A stretch of 29,575 nucleotides of DNA from a virus, in the IMG/VR virus record IMGVR_UViG_3300044821_000022, positions 1-29,575 of that record; one strand, given 5' to 3'. Positions 15,312-22,757 of this stretch are shown here, one piece after another. The translations under genes and the position numbers were made by a program. The notes below the pieces were generated by a model that saw only the letters and a list, made by a program, of their open reading frames with translations, did no database searches and was not told the DNA's origin. Numbering within the stretch: the stretch's first letter is position 1; every line of letters begins with the position of its first letter.

Positions 15312-15490
15312 TATAATTCCTCCACTTTAGCGATATGTAAATCAATCAAATCTATCTTGTGCAATTGATCTGCCGCAGCTTGAAGATCGTCGCCAAATAA
15401 AAGCTCAATATACCGGTCTTCTGCCATGCTACGGGACTTTTCTAGACGCGCCAACAGACCGGGGATGTTCCAACTATCTCTCACGCTCAT
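15311..15490 (-). CDS. 59-residue helical hypothetical protein
   Basis: The start is chosen at ATG 15490, with CGGAGG upstream and ATGA overlap with the deoxyribosyltransferase-like gene; an ORF extension to 15538 overlaps that gene. The product has a charged helical pattern (GLLARLEKSRSMAEDRYIEL, LHKIDLIDLHIAKVEEL). No family recognised. Confidence 0.6.
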   Translation of the reverse strand: MSVRDSWNIPGLLARLEKSRSMAEDRYIELLFGDDLQAAADQLHKIDLIDLHIAKVEEL

Positions 15491-15927
15491 TTTATCCTCC
15501 GTTTGAGCCAGCGGAAAGCCGCCATTTGTGTGGGGCATATCTTCGTGGCTAGTATTGTGCTAAAATTTACTAGCGTCTTGTCGTACATACGGGGTGCGAC
15601 AAGAATGATAGGCCGTTTATGCTTGAAGTACATCCTAGCCATTTCCCACGCTGTCCCAGAGCTTGATTTATCTCCGGTAAGCACCACGATAGCTTTGCAG
15701 CGGTCTAGACTGTGAAAATCCTTCTTTACGAAGCGCTTCATCCGCCTAAGATTAGGCTTGACATCAATGATCTGATGCGGTTTGACGTATTCATCTGCGC
15801 TAGGATCGTACGGCTTGAGCCCTAGCTGTTTGCAGATGTCTACAGCATTCTCACGCTCAGTCAGCACATCTCGGCCTAGTCGACCATGCATCGCGCCGGC
15901 TAGATAACAATCGAAGATCAGTTTCAC
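15487..15927 (-). CDS. Nucleoside 2-deoxyribosyltransferase-like protein
   Basis: A 146-residue reading from GTG 15927, which overlaps the upstream TGA as GTGA. The N-terminal strand CYLAGAMHG matches the YLAGP loop of nucleoside 2-deoxyribosyltransferases. YDPSADE follows, then CKAIVVLTGDKSSSGTAWEM and KRPIILVAP match the second half of the fold, with Glu in SGTAWEMA at the usual nucleophile site. The family exchanges bases on deoxyribosides and recurs in phage nucleotide blocks. The YLAGA in place of YLAGP is a deviation, and a related base-sensing or DUF4406-type role remains possible. Confidence 0.65.
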   Translation of the reverse strand: MKLIFDCYLAGAMHGRLGRDVLTERENAVDICKQLGLKPYDPSADEYVKPHQIIDVKPNLRRMKRFVKKDFHSLDRCKAIVVLTGDKSSSGTAWEMARMYFKHKRPIILVAPRMYDKTLVNFSTILATKICPTQMAAFRWLKRRIK

Positions 15928-16130
15928 GACTGTATCCCCATGTAGTACTGAGGGTCTTCGCCATTGGGCCAATCGTAACACTCACGGTGGATAATCTCAA
16001 CACATTTCTCAAGCTCGGTTATCGCGTAAGTGACACCGCTCTCGAGGTCCACAAAGGTTGAGAGTACTACCGCCACAAGTTTATCTCCGTCTTTAAACGG
16101 AAAATCGCATATCGGGCATAGTTTTGGCAT
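15924..16130 (-). CDS. Zinc-binding hypothetical protein
   Basis: Read from the ATG at 16130, which overlaps the upstream TAA (TAATG); longer readings run into the neighbour. The 68-residue product begins MPKLCPICDFPF and continues to IIHRECYDW, giving CxxC plus HxxC zinc ligands around a beta-rich middle. No family recognised. Confidence 0.6.
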   Translation of the reverse strand: MPKLCPICDFPFKDGDKLVAVVLSTFVDLESGVTYAITELEKCVEIIHRECYDWPNGEDPQYYMGIQS

Positions 16131-16591
16131 TAGTCCCACCATCCTTGCATATATTTGTCTAAGTGTTTCCACAGGCCGTGCCAGTTTCTACGTTCTCGGC
16201 GATGTGTAGCTCTCAATGCTTTTTGACATCCGAGAGGGTCTTTGCAATCGTTGAAGTCTTTCAGACTCACGTGCCATTGGTTCCAGTGCATAGACCATTC
16301 ATCGTCTGGGTCCTCGTCGTCGATGTTCCGCAGCATCACTTCAGCTTGGGCCATCTCAGCTACATGATCTTCCGCGTGGGCTATGATCGCGTGTGTCTCC
16401 ATGTGGTGGCGCATCCGGTTTATCTTAAACCGCATCATCCGCAGAAGATGGGCATGGTCCCAGTCTCTGTCTTCCCACAACAGCGGGGCGTAGTCGTACA
16501 GGCGGACAATGAAGTCCCAGATGTCGCCTGGAACATAGGTCCAGAACTTCCACCAACGAGAACAGTATTTCCGATATGGGTTATAGCTCAT
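16130..16591 (-). CDS. Trp-rich hypothetical phage protein
   Basis: A 153-residue protein starting by ATGA overlap with the upstream gene and with GGAAAGG upstream. It is unusually rich in Trp, His and Met (RWWKFWTYVPGDIWDF, LLRMMRFKINRMRHHM), and ends GWWD. Similar Trp-rich proteins with a WWD end occur in many tailed phages without an assigned role. Helical throughout. Confidence 0.6.
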   Translation of the reverse strand: MSYNPYRKYCSRWWKFWTYVPGDIWDFIVRLYDYAPLLWEDRDWDHAHLLRMMRFKINRMRHHMETHAIIAHAEDHVAEMAQAEVMLRNIDDEDPDDEWSMHWNQWHVSLKDFNDCKDPLGCQKALRATHRRERRNWHGLWKHLDKYMQGWWD

Positions 16592-16989
16592 TGAACACCT
16601 TTCCAGCACTTAGCGCAACGAGTATACAACCAACCTTTACCTCGGAGCTTACCCTTCTTCCCACACTCCTCGCAGACAAAGGCGCTCTTCCGTTCCGCTA
16701 TCTCCACCACTTCATACATCTCATCAGTTCCACTACTTAGATAGAATCTCAGCGTCCCAAACTTCTCCTTGATCTGGCTAGCCCGTGGATGGTACTCATT
16801 TTCAAGCGTGGCCTTACTCCATTCAACGATAAGAAGCTCTAGTTTCGCTGCCGCTTCCTCAATGATACTATACCACCCGTCCCCACACTCAAAACCCCAG
16901 CACATAGCGGTTGTCTGCATAGAAGCAGTACGATCCGCGAAGACGTGGGGATACTTGCGGCAAAGTTCCTTATCTAGTTTGGCGTTCAT
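16588..16989 (-). CDS. Hypothetical protein with C-terminal zinc ribbon
   Basis: A 133-residue protein starting by ATGA overlap with the PrimPol gene; no Shine-Dalgarno sequence is evident, so it probably depends on coupling. The segment MCWGFECGDGWYSIIEEAA and the later IKEKFGTLRFYLS are familiar from uncharacterised phage proteins. The C-terminus has CEECGKKG and CAKC, a four-Cys zinc ribbon. Function unknown. Confidence 0.65.
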   Translation of the reverse strand: MNAKLDKELCRKYPHVFADRTASMQTTAMCWGFECGDGWYSIIEEAAAKLELLIVEWSKATLENEYHPRASQIKEKFGTLRFYLSSGTDEMYEVVEIAERKSAFVCEECGKKGKLRGKGWLYTRCAKCWKGVQ

Positions 16990-18569
16990 ACTTGTTCGTT
17001 TAACCCCCGTACCACAATACCCGTGGGCGTATCTATCACTGAAGCATAGAATGCTTTCGCGGCCGATGCTAGCGTGCTCTTAGTGTGCCAGATTAGAGAC
17101 GTTCCTGCGCTTACCTTACGGACCGTCAGCATAAACTCAGCCGCAGCGATGATTCCCACGCTCCCTACCATCGTCCCCGCTGTTGGTTCTCCTTGCGGCT
17201 CACCGTTAGGATAGGCCATTTTAGACTCGTGGTTGATGAAAGCAAACGTGCATCCTATCTCATTACGAAGAGATTTTACTCGTTCAAGTACCTTTTGAAT
17301 CTCTGTGCGGTCATTCTCTGGCGCTGTGTGAAATGTAGCGAAGCTATCGATAATTATTAAGTCCGGGCGCATCTCTAAAAGCTCCGTACGGAAAGCTTGG
17401 AATGAGGAGTCTATGTTAAGCTTGATCGTCGTACCAGACTTGACGAAAAGTCGTCCCTCTAAATCCTTCTTTACCAATCCCTTGGCGGCAAGTACAGCTC
17501 CGAAGCGTCTTTGAGTTTCGCCCTTCCAACGCTCTTGATCGATGAATAAAACCTTGCAGCTTGTCACTGGAAACAAGCCGATCCATAGACCGGATTCCCG
17601 AGCACTTTCCACAGCGAGATCGATACACAACCAGGTTTTGAGTGTTCCTGGCAATCCAGCTACGAAGCCGATTGACTTTTTCGCCACGAAGGGTTCGCAT
17701 ATCCATTCCGCCTTTTTGACGTCTTGTAGAAACTCGTCGATTGTTTCGGCTTTTGATTCTCCTGGCGCGGTCATAGGAGCTGCATACCGGGTCCAGATTT
17801 CAGTTATCTTGTCTCGTAGTCCTTCATACGGTTTGCCATTCTCAAGAGCATGTGGCTGAAGCAGTGCATATGTATCCGCTTCGCTGAAGTTATGCTGTCT
17901 AAACTTACCGAGCACACGAATAAGGGTATTGTGTACATGGCCATTCTGCATCTCTTTAATAGCTTCTGCTATCCAACCTGTCTCATTTCGCTTTATTAAG
18001 CCTGGCAGCGTAGTTTTTGGCTCTATAAACATAATAGGCAGTGGAGGCAGCAAGCCTCTTGAAATCGGCGATCCAGCCCAACAGTACTTCTTTCCGTTCG
18101 GGTGCAAACTCGGCGGTGCCACGACGAATCCACCCGTCCCCCGAGTATCCACGCCGTCGGCTATTTTTGCGGCTCGCCTTGTGACGAGCTTCTGTCCTTC
18201 TGGCACGAGATACCATAATTGTTCTCCATTCCCTGTGATCGTCCTAATAGGCGATACGAGACCCATCTTGCGGCCTGACGCGAGTCCTGCTTGGCCGTCA
18301 AGATCTACAACGCCTATCCCATCACCAGTTCGTATGCCTATATTAGCATTAGGCCACTGTGTCCACCACTTCCGCACCTGTTCCAGATCTGTCGTAGCAT
18401 CTGCTAAACCATGAGCGGTACGCGGGTGCTTACCCTTGCTATGCTTATCACCGTTGGGCAATACATCAGCCGCGCCGTGAGAACATGAGCAGACGCCGAC
18501 TCCAACAGGTTCCCATAACGGGAACACTGGGAAGCCTGCTTCTGCATATTTAAGCGCGTGTAGCATCAT
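16986..18569 (-). CDS. PrimPol-helicase: primase-polymerase fused to RecA-like ATPase
   Basis: A 527-residue two-domain protein. The N-terminal AEP primase-polymerase (about 1-180) shows GIRTGDGIGVVDLDG with metal ligands Asp89/Asp91, and DTRGTGGFVVAPPS. The C-terminal RecA-like ATPase (about 285-500) has a Walker A-type loop GLPGTLKT (Lys311) and Walker B LIIIDS (Asp408). Together they would prime and unwind DNA at the fork. The P-loop has Leu where Gly normally precedes the Lys. Residues 26-47 contain CSC plus His residues that could bind zinc. It starts by ATGA overlap with the upstream gene. Confidence 0.85.
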   Translation of the reverse strand: MMLHALKYAEAGFPVFPLWEPVGVGVCSCSHGAADVLPNGDKHSKGKHPRTAHGLADATTDLEQVRKWWTQWPNANIGIRTGDGIGVVDLDGQAGLASGRKMGLVSPIRTITGNGEQLWYLVPEGQKLVTRRAAKIADGVDTRGTGGFVVAPPSLHPNGKKYCWAGSPISRGLLPPLPIMFIEPKTTLPGLIKRNETGWIAEAIKEMQNGHVHNTLIRVLGKFRQHNFSEADTYALLQPHALENGKPYEGLRDKITEIWTRYAAPMTAPGESKAETIDEFLQDVKKAEWICEPFVAKKSIGFVAGLPGTLKTWLCIDLAVESARESGLWIGLFPVTSCKVLFIDQERWKGETQRRFGAVLAAKGLVKKDLEGRLFVKSGTTIKLNIDSSFQAFRTELLEMRPDLIIIDSFATFHTAPENDRTEIQKVLERVKSLRNEIGCTFAFINHESKMAYPNGEPQGEPTAGTMVGSVGIIAAAEFMLTVRKVSAGTSLIWHTKSTLASAAKAFYASVIDTPTGIVVRGLNEQV

Positions 18570-18739
18570 TTATTTCCGCAGATCTGGATGAGATGCTCTT
18601 TAGCGGCATTTTTCATCCGATTGATTTGAGCAAGGGACTCTAGTTTGCGATTCACCTGTCTAGCAACCTTCCGGCTCGCTGATATAAGGGTCTTCAACTG
18701 TTTGATTGCTTGACGTTTCTGCGACAAGGGTTTCCTCAT
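18566..18739 (-). CDS. Small basic protein
   Basis: Read from ATG 18739, which has AAAAGGAG 7 bases upstream, although the frame also offers ATG 18757. The 57 residues include about 16 Lys/Arg and are helical (QKRQAIKQLKTLISASRKVA). It lies largely within the 3' end of the RNA ligase gene (80-base overlap). A nucleic-acid-binding role is possible but unproven. Confidence 0.55.
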   Translation of the reverse strand: MRKPLSQKRQAIKQLKTLISASRKVARQVNRKLESLAQINRMKNAAKEHLIQICGNK

Positions 18740-19655
18740 TGGCTGGCTCCTTTTCAAACTGCTGCTTCAATAGTAACTCTTTATACCACATTGGCAAACC
18801 GTGTGACACACGACGAGCGATCTGCGGCCATGCGAAGTCAAACAATTGTTGCTTAATTTCTTCTTCACATTCGCGCTTCACGTCTTCCGGGATTTCCTTC
18901 ATAAGCGCGCTAATGTCTTGGACCGACCCTTTAATTATACCATGTTCTGTGAGATGTTGTAACCCCTTTTGCCAGCGGGCCTGTGTACTATATTTTAGGG
19001 CCAAAAGGCCTATGAAGTCAACGGTCGTGGGATGGTCTTGCCGCCAAGTCTTAGAATGCACCTCTTTAAAGGCTTCGCTCACGAATTTGCCCATAAGCAC
19101 CTTTTTATCAAGCCCAAATAGCCCATATCCTACCGGTTTGACTACCACACCCTCAATCTTTTGGCCTCCTAGAATGCTCTCTATGTCTAGGAACGCACGA
19201 AACTCATCTAGGCTAGCTACGATACCCTCTTTGAGCAAAGGTACCACTTCTAGGCCCAATCTAGCGGCTTCTGCCGCTTTCTCTGCGTAGGGAAGGAATT
19301 CACATTCCCCTATTTCGATGTCGAATAGAATGACATGAAGAGCAGGAATACGTTTATAAATCAAGCTGTTATGCTTAGGAGTACGCAAATACTCCCCACG
19401 GTAGGTCCAGCCTGGGTGCAGCTTGGGGGCTAGCATTTTAACCGTTTCCACGGCCAACGAGAACATCTTTTCGGGCGCATCCACGATCATCTCGCAGCCT
19501 TTAGATCGAACGCGGATATCGCCGTTCTCATCCACTCCAAAAGAGAACTGTGAACCGTCCACCTTCTCTTCGACATAGACAGGACCCTTGAGCAAGTCGC
19601 CAATAGCCTTGTGTCCCATGTTGTAGATCGAGCTGTACGAATGCCAACTATTCAC
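18660..19655 (-). CDS. RNA ligase (Rnl2-like nucleotidyltransferase)
   Basis: A 331-residue protein with a GTG start at 19655 and AGGAG 6 bases upstream. Nucleotidyltransferase motifs are visible: motif I EEKVDGSQF with the adenylated Lys31, RGEYL (86-90), FDIEIGE (about 111-117), motif IV EGVVVKP (168-174) and motif V with Lys190 (VLMGKFVSE). The spacing fits the Rnl2/T4-type ligase rather than DNA ligase. It seals RNA nicks using ATP, in phages often for tRNA repair after host anticodon-nuclease attack. The long helical C-terminal extension (about 200-331) is unassigned. No partner kinase-phosphatase gene is visible nearby. Confidence 0.85.
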   Translation of the reverse strand: MNSWHSYSSIYNMGHKAIGDLLKGPVYVEEKVDGSQFSFGVDENGDIRVRSKGCEMIVDAPEKMFSLAVETVKMLAPKLHPGWTYRGEYLRTPKHNSLIYKRIPALHVILFDIEIGECEFLPYAEKAAEAARLGLEVVPLLKEGIVASLDEFRAFLDIESILGGQKIEGVVVKPVGYGLFGLDKKVLMGKFVSEAFKEVHSKTWRQDHPTTVDFIGLLALKYSTQARWQKGLQHLTEHGIIKGSVQDISALMKEIPEDVKRECEEEIKQQLFDFAWPQIARRVSHGLPMWYKELLLKQQFEKEPANEETLVAETSSNQTVEDPYISEPEGC

Positions 19656-19710
19656 GGAACGCTCCTAAGAGAACCAGCACTAAAACGATGATAAGCAGGT
19701 CGTGATTCAT
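19648..19710 (-). CDS. 20-residue membrane microprotein
   Basis: ATG with GGAGG 6 bases upstream encodes 20 residues dominated by a hydrophobic run (DLLIIVLVLVLLGAF). Its end overlaps the RNA ligase GTG start by 8 bases. The ribosome site is excellent, but the product is too short to recognise. Confidence 0.4.
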   Translation of the reverse strand: MNHDLLIIVLVLVLLGAFRE

Positions 19711-19711
19711 C

Positions 19712-20113
19712 TTACGCCTCCATTCGACAGCTCTTTATATAATCTCTACGATTTCGTCGTTGCTCAGACGGCGTGGCCCATCGGCAATTATAGAACTCAT
19801 AATTTCCGTCGTTATTTACTCGATCTAACGAAGTGTTCTTTGGTCTATCTCCCATATCACGCAGAAAGTTCACGAACTCTTTCCACGATTCGTCAACTTT
19901 TATCCCACGCCCACCATAGTACTTATAGTTACTCGCGGCGGGATTTGTACAGCGAGCCCACATTGACGCCCATGATTGATAAGTCGGTGTCCATTCTTTT
20001 CCGATCGTATGACCATGTGTCCGGCGGTCTTTTTGTCCAGCTCCGAATCTTAAACCAAGCTTATGACCTGGTTTAAATCGTTTACCGTATGGATGCCCCT
20101 TCTTAAATGGCAT
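19712..20113 (-). CDS. HNH homing endonuclease
   Basis: A 133-residue protein read from ATG 20113 with GGGAGG about 6 bases upstream. Near the N-terminus is the basic KGHPYGKRFKPGHK region. The HNH core is RCTNPAASNYKYYGGRGI, SLDRVNNDGNYEFYNCRW and ATPSEQRRNRR, typical of phage homing nucleases that bind and cut a DNA site. It is inserted between the Cas4-type nuclease gene, whose 3' end it overlaps by 11 bases, and the RNA ligase gene. Confidence 0.85.
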   Translation of the reverse strand: MPFKKGHPYGKRFKPGHKLGLRFGAGQKDRRTHGHTIGKEWTPTYQSWASMWARCTNPAASNYKYYGGRGIKVDESWKEFVNFLRDMGDRPKNTSLDRVNNDGNYEFYNCRWATPSEQRRNRRDYIKSCRMEA

Positions 20114-20732
20114 TTGGTAACCTCCCAACGTCATCAAACATAGCGCGAAGTTTGAGGAACCTATTGAGTGGCCGCTTGCCTAATTTGAACACCTTGGTTG
20201 TCAGTTTGAACCGCGGCTTATCTTTGCTAACATGCACAATCATTCCTTCTTTCAACTCTATGCCAGTTTGCTCTTTATACGCTTGAGCATAAGCTACGAG
20301 CTGAAGGTCCATGTCTGGGTAGATACGCGTGCTAGTCTTCCAATCGAACAGCATCCGCTTCCCGGCAAACATACCTACTGCGTCTAAAGTACCTGAATAG
20401 GCATACTTATGGCTTACTACTTTGAGCTCTGTGGCATGGATTTCACCATTCACAGTCTTAGCCCACTCAATGAATGACGCCATCATACCATTTACCCGTT
20501 TCTGCATGTTGCTTGACAATTCACTGCTTGCTAAGTAGTAACGATCTGCTAAGTATTCATCTACGCAACGGTGAAACTCTGTTCCCACCTTGCTAGCAGT
20601 TTCTGTCTTACGTTCCGCTAGGTATCCCCACTTGTCTCGCCACGCATTAAGCCAAGGCTTTTCCTCTGACCCCGTTATGGTAGAGACCGAGGGATACCAA
20701 ACGCCATCGATGAATGTCTCACTGTGCGGAAT
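20103..20732 (-). CDS. Cas4/RecB-type PD-(D/E)XK nuclease; non-ATG start proposed
   Basis: Nuclease residues on the 209-residue reading from ATT 20732 are His54, Asp117 (GTLD), Asp130-x-Lys132 (FDWKTS) and the QxxxY of Gln144/Tyr148, as in Cas4/RecB-like exonucleases. The first GTG (20588) would remove a conserved N-terminal block (WYPSVSTI, EKPWLNAW, LAERKTETASK) that carries family features. That block reaches back to one base after the upstream gene's stop without any ATG, GTG or TTG. ATT 20732 has AGGA about 9 bases upstream; CTG 20747 is an alternative. Likely acts in recombination or DNA end processing next to the OB-like protein. Confidence 0.8.
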   Translation of the reverse strand: MPHSETFIDGVWYPSVSTITGSEEKPWLNAWRDKWGYLAERKTETASKVGTEFHRCVDEYLADRYYLASSELSSNMQKRVNGMMASFIEWAKTVNGEIHATELKVVSHKYAYSGTLDAVGMFAGKRMLFDWKTSTRIYPDMDLQLVAYAQAYKEQTGIELKEGMIVHVSKDKPRFKLTTKVFKLGKRPLNRFLKLRAMFDDVGRLPNAI

Positions 20733-20733
20733 T

Positions 20734-21111
20734 TTAGGCTTCCTCAGTGATGAACTTAGCTAATTCTTTGGCGTCTAGTTTGACTTGCGCCAAATACGCG
20801 GCTCGATCTGCCGTTGTACAATACTGGCCGTAGTTCACGGAACTAAGAAGAGCTTGAAGGACGCCTGATAAGCGAATACATTCGCCCGTTCGGATGTCAC
20901 GCGCTTCTTTGCGGTCCCAATACTCCTCTTTGGTTAGTGATGCTTCATTACCAGCTTTAGCTGCTCGAGCTTTAGCAACGGCTGGAGCCGCTTTGGGCGC
21001 GACCGCAGCAGTAGACGCTTGGATAGTAGTAGCTGCTTGTCCTAACATTGCTGGTTGTCCTAACATTTCTGGTGAAGCAACGGCGGCTGATGTTTTCTTT
21101 AATAAAGGCAT
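20734..21111 (-). CDS. Phage hypothetical protein with Ala-rich N-terminal linker
   Basis: A 125-residue protein. Residues about 8-52 are Ala/Pro/Thr-rich and probably disordered. The conserved-looking part is LTKEEYWDRKEARDIRTG followed by a helical region (GVLQALLSSVNYG). Such proteins commonly lie next to single-strand binding and exonuclease genes in phages, and replication or recombination support is inferred. AGGAGG lies upstream. Confidence 0.65.
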   Translation of the reverse strand: MPLLKKTSAAVASPEMLGQPAMLGQAATTIQASTAAVAPKAAPAVAKARAAKAGNEASLTKEEYWDRKEARDIRTGECIRLSGVLQALLSSVNYGQYCTTADRAAYLAQVKLDAKELAKFITEEA

Positions 21112-21120
21112 TATGTCCTC

Positions 21121-21477
21121 CTATTCGATAACGACACTGAAGACGTGAGCTGGATTTCCACGGCCTACTTTCTTTGTACCTTTATACTCAATGGTAACTG
21201 TCTCGCCATCTTTAACATGCGCTAATTGGCGCGCGAGTCGAGTAGGAGCAAACGCTTCGACGATTTGGCCTTCTTCTGGTTGAACCTCTTGCTTATTAAG
21301 CGTGAATTTACATGACGCGTCCAACACTTTGAAACTATACACGGGTTTTGGACCATATTGCGTCTTAACATCACGCTTGCCAGTCAACACACCCTTAAGC
21401 ATTGCACCTTCTTCTTTCAACATCGCTGTAGGTGCGAAGCTTCCACCGCCGCCTTCGTCTGGAATGTTTCTTCCCAT
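21121..21477 (-). CDS. OB-fold-like protein, possible ssDNA-binding
   Basis: Read from ATG 21477, which has GGAGG 9 bases upstream; the ATG at 21486 is too close to the ribosome site. The 118-residue product is beta-rich after a Gly-rich N-terminus. Segments AMLKGVLTGKRDVKTQYG, VYSFKVLDAS, EAFAPTRLARQLAHV and ETVTIEYKGTKKVGRGNPAHVF fit an OB-like barrel. Its place beside the nuclease gene supports an ssDNA-binding role, which is inferred. Confidence 0.55.
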   Translation of the reverse strand: MGRNIPDEGGGGSFAPTAMLKEEGAMLKGVLTGKRDVKTQYGPKPVYSFKVLDASCKFTLNKQEVQPEEGQIVEAFAPTRLARQLAHVKDGETVTIEYKGTKKVGRGNPAHVFSVVIE

Positions 21478-21492
21478 ATTATACATCCTCCT

Positions 21493-22041
21493 TTATAGTT
21501 TTACCGACATGAACAACACGAAGTCTAAGTCTTTCAACCCTGTAGGATTCACACCAGCATTTACAGACAGATTACCCCAACAGTTGTATCCTGCAGATAT
21601 GTAAGGCTTAGCGAACACATATTGGTGATCGAGAGACACGCCAATAGCGACAGAGGCATCAAACGCTCCCCAATAGAACGGCTCGAATCCAAGCAATCCG
21701 CGAGTAGTATCGGAATATCCTACGCCGATAATAGGCCGTGCTTCAAACCCAAACATGTGTCGGTCAACTGTAATACGCCCGTCCTTCTTAACGCGAACAG
21801 TAGGATTGCGAGCGTACATCTTAACAGTACCAGAAGATGTCTCAATGATAATACGATGAGTCTTCTCGTTAAACGTTATTAGTTCTTGCTCATCAGAACG
21901 TAATCCTGTATGCCCTGGAATAGAAAGTAGGACGATAGTTCTTTCAACCTTATGCTTAAACCAAAGAAACGCTCCTAATAAGATCGCGCCAATTACAGCT
22001 ATGATCTTTAAAGAAAACTTGAAATGATCGCTAAATATCAT
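21493..22041 (-). CDS. Membrane-anchored beta-rich envelope protein
   Basis: A 182-residue protein with GGAGGG 5 bases before ATG. Residues about 10-28 form one N-terminal transmembrane segment (SLKIIAVIGAILLGAFLWF). The rest is beta-rich with alternating polar and hydrophobic residues (ARPIIGVGYSDTTRG, AFDASVAIGVSLDHQ, PYISAGYNCWGNLSVNAGVN), resembling small beta-barrel or spanning-fibre proteins. It would be anchored in the inner membrane with the barrel-like part outside. Function unknown. Confidence 0.55.
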   Translation of the reverse strand: MIFSDHFKFSLKIIAVIGAILLGAFLWFKHKVERTIVLLSIPGHTGLRSDEQELITFNEKTHRIIIETSSGTVKMYARNPTVRVKKDGRITVDRHMFGFEARPIIGVGYSDTTRGLLGFEPFYWGAFDASVAIGVSLDHQYVFAKPYISAGYNCWGNLSVNAGVNPTGLKDLDFVLFMSVKL

Positions 22042-22259
22042 TTGCCCTCCATAGCTTTAGCCACGGCAGCGGCAGACAATGCTTCTTTAATCTTATCAAA
22101 AGGCCAGTCTGAACATAGCACACCAGCTGGGCCGGCGATCAGAGTCTCACACCCAGGAGTCGCCACGCCAGGGATTTGAACGCCTTCAACCTGCATAGGA
22201 TTGATCCATAAGTGGCTGCCGACTTGGATCAATGCGAAGGCCATCTTTACGTGGTACAT
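22038..22259 (-). CDS. Hypothetical protein
   Basis: A 73-residue protein with GGAG 8 bases before ATG and an ATGA overlap with the downstream gene. It has short beta segments (FALIQVGSHLWINPMQVEGV) and an Ala-rich C-terminal helix (IKEALSAAAVAKAME). No family recognised. Confidence 0.6.
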   Translation of the reverse strand: MYHVKMAFALIQVGSHLWINPMQVEGVQIPGVATPGCETLIAGPAGVLCSDWPFDKIKEALSAAAVAKAMEGK

Positions 22260-22408
22260 TATACGCTCTCCTGTTGTCTAAGTGCTCTGGCGGCTTTTCG
22301 CTGTAGCTTCGCGGCCTTCTTATTAGTCATAAATACGTCGCGTCTCATCCCTTTACGTGTCTTTCTATTTGGAGTGGTTGTACTATTTGGATAGCTTTTG
22401 AATAACAT
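22259..22408 (-). CDS. 49-residue basic protein
   Basis: ATG with AGGAAAGG upstream. Lys/Arg-rich throughout (NRKTRKGMRRDVFM, KKAAKLQRKAARALRQQ), with stop and next start overlapping as TAATG. Its start lies inside the 3' end of the 3D-domain gene (26-base overlap). It may bind nucleic acid; no family recognised. Confidence 0.55.
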   Translation of the reverse strand: MLFKSYPNSTTTPNRKTRKGMRRDVFMTNKKAAKLQRKAARALRQQESV

Positions 22409-22757
22409 GATGATCCTTTCCTGGGGCATGGATAGCCCACACGCGAAGATGTCTAGTACCTATACGCCTTTCTTCTTGCTTGGTGTAAACAAAAAGGTCA
22501 ATACGCCGTTTGTGACGAGCTGCCATACAATCATTAATAACGCGGCAACCAAAACCATCAACACATAGCACATCCCCGTAATGAACAATACCAGACCGAA
22601 GCAGATCCTGAGAAACAGCCACACCGGCCTCGCTAACGTTATCACCGACAGAAGTTTCACAGTGGTGCCTCCCAGTGCATTCAGGCTTCGTTTGTTCGGG
22701 TACCGCGCGATACGATGTCACGGTCATAGTTCCGATGAGGACCGCTTCAATAAGCAT
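22383..22757 (-). CDS. 3D-domain (RlpA/MltA-like) protein, candidate peptidoglycan enzyme
   Basis: Read from ATG 22757, with GGGGA 7 bases upstream; longer readings run into the neighbouring gene. The 124-residue product carries the double-psi beta-barrel 3D signature: TMTVTSYRAV near the start, GVAVSQDLLRSG, GDVLCVDGFG, VINDCM and RRIDLFV, giving the three Asp residues. 3D and RlpA/MltA barrels cleave peptidoglycan glycan strands. There is no clear signal peptide, although the first residues are hydrophobic. Four Cys suggest disulfides or metal. A lysis or wall-degrading role is inferred. A membrane-protein ORF is embedded in another frame. Confidence 0.75.
   Translation of the reverse strand: MLIEAVLIGTMTVTSYRAVPEQTKPECTGRHHCETSVGDNVSEAGVAVSQDLLRSGIVHYGDVLCVDGFGCRVINDCMAARHKRRIDLFVYTKQEERRIGTRHLRVWAIHAPGKDHHVIQKLSK
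22460..22660 (-). CDS. Embedded membrane protein in alternate frame, holin-like candidate
   Basis: A 66-residue ORF lying wholly within the 3D-domain gene in another frame of the same strand. It starts at GTG 22660 with GGGAGG 8 bases upstream. It has two long hydrophobic stretches (PVWLFLRICFGLVLFI, MCYVLMVLVAALLMIVW) and a basic end (TPSKKKGV). A membrane partner embedded in a wall-enzyme gene resembles the nested lysis genes of other phages, but hydrophobic out-of-frame ORFs also arise by chance, so this stays tentative. Confidence 0.4.
   Translation of the reverse strand: MKLLSVITLARPVWLFLRICFGLVLFITGMCYVLMVLVAALLMIVWQLVTNGVLTFLFTPSKKKGV

Noticed and set aside
18930-18980. Another TATAAT with a 17-base spacer on the minus strand
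   Set aside because: It lies inside the RNA ligase gene, its -35 (TTACAA) fits poorly and it does not match the 35-bp repeat family.
18706-19290. 194-residue plus-strand ORF opposite the RNA ligase gene
   Set aside because: It is the complement of a well-supported ligase gene, is Ser/Cys/Pro-rich with no domain, and has no ribosome site; a shadow frame.
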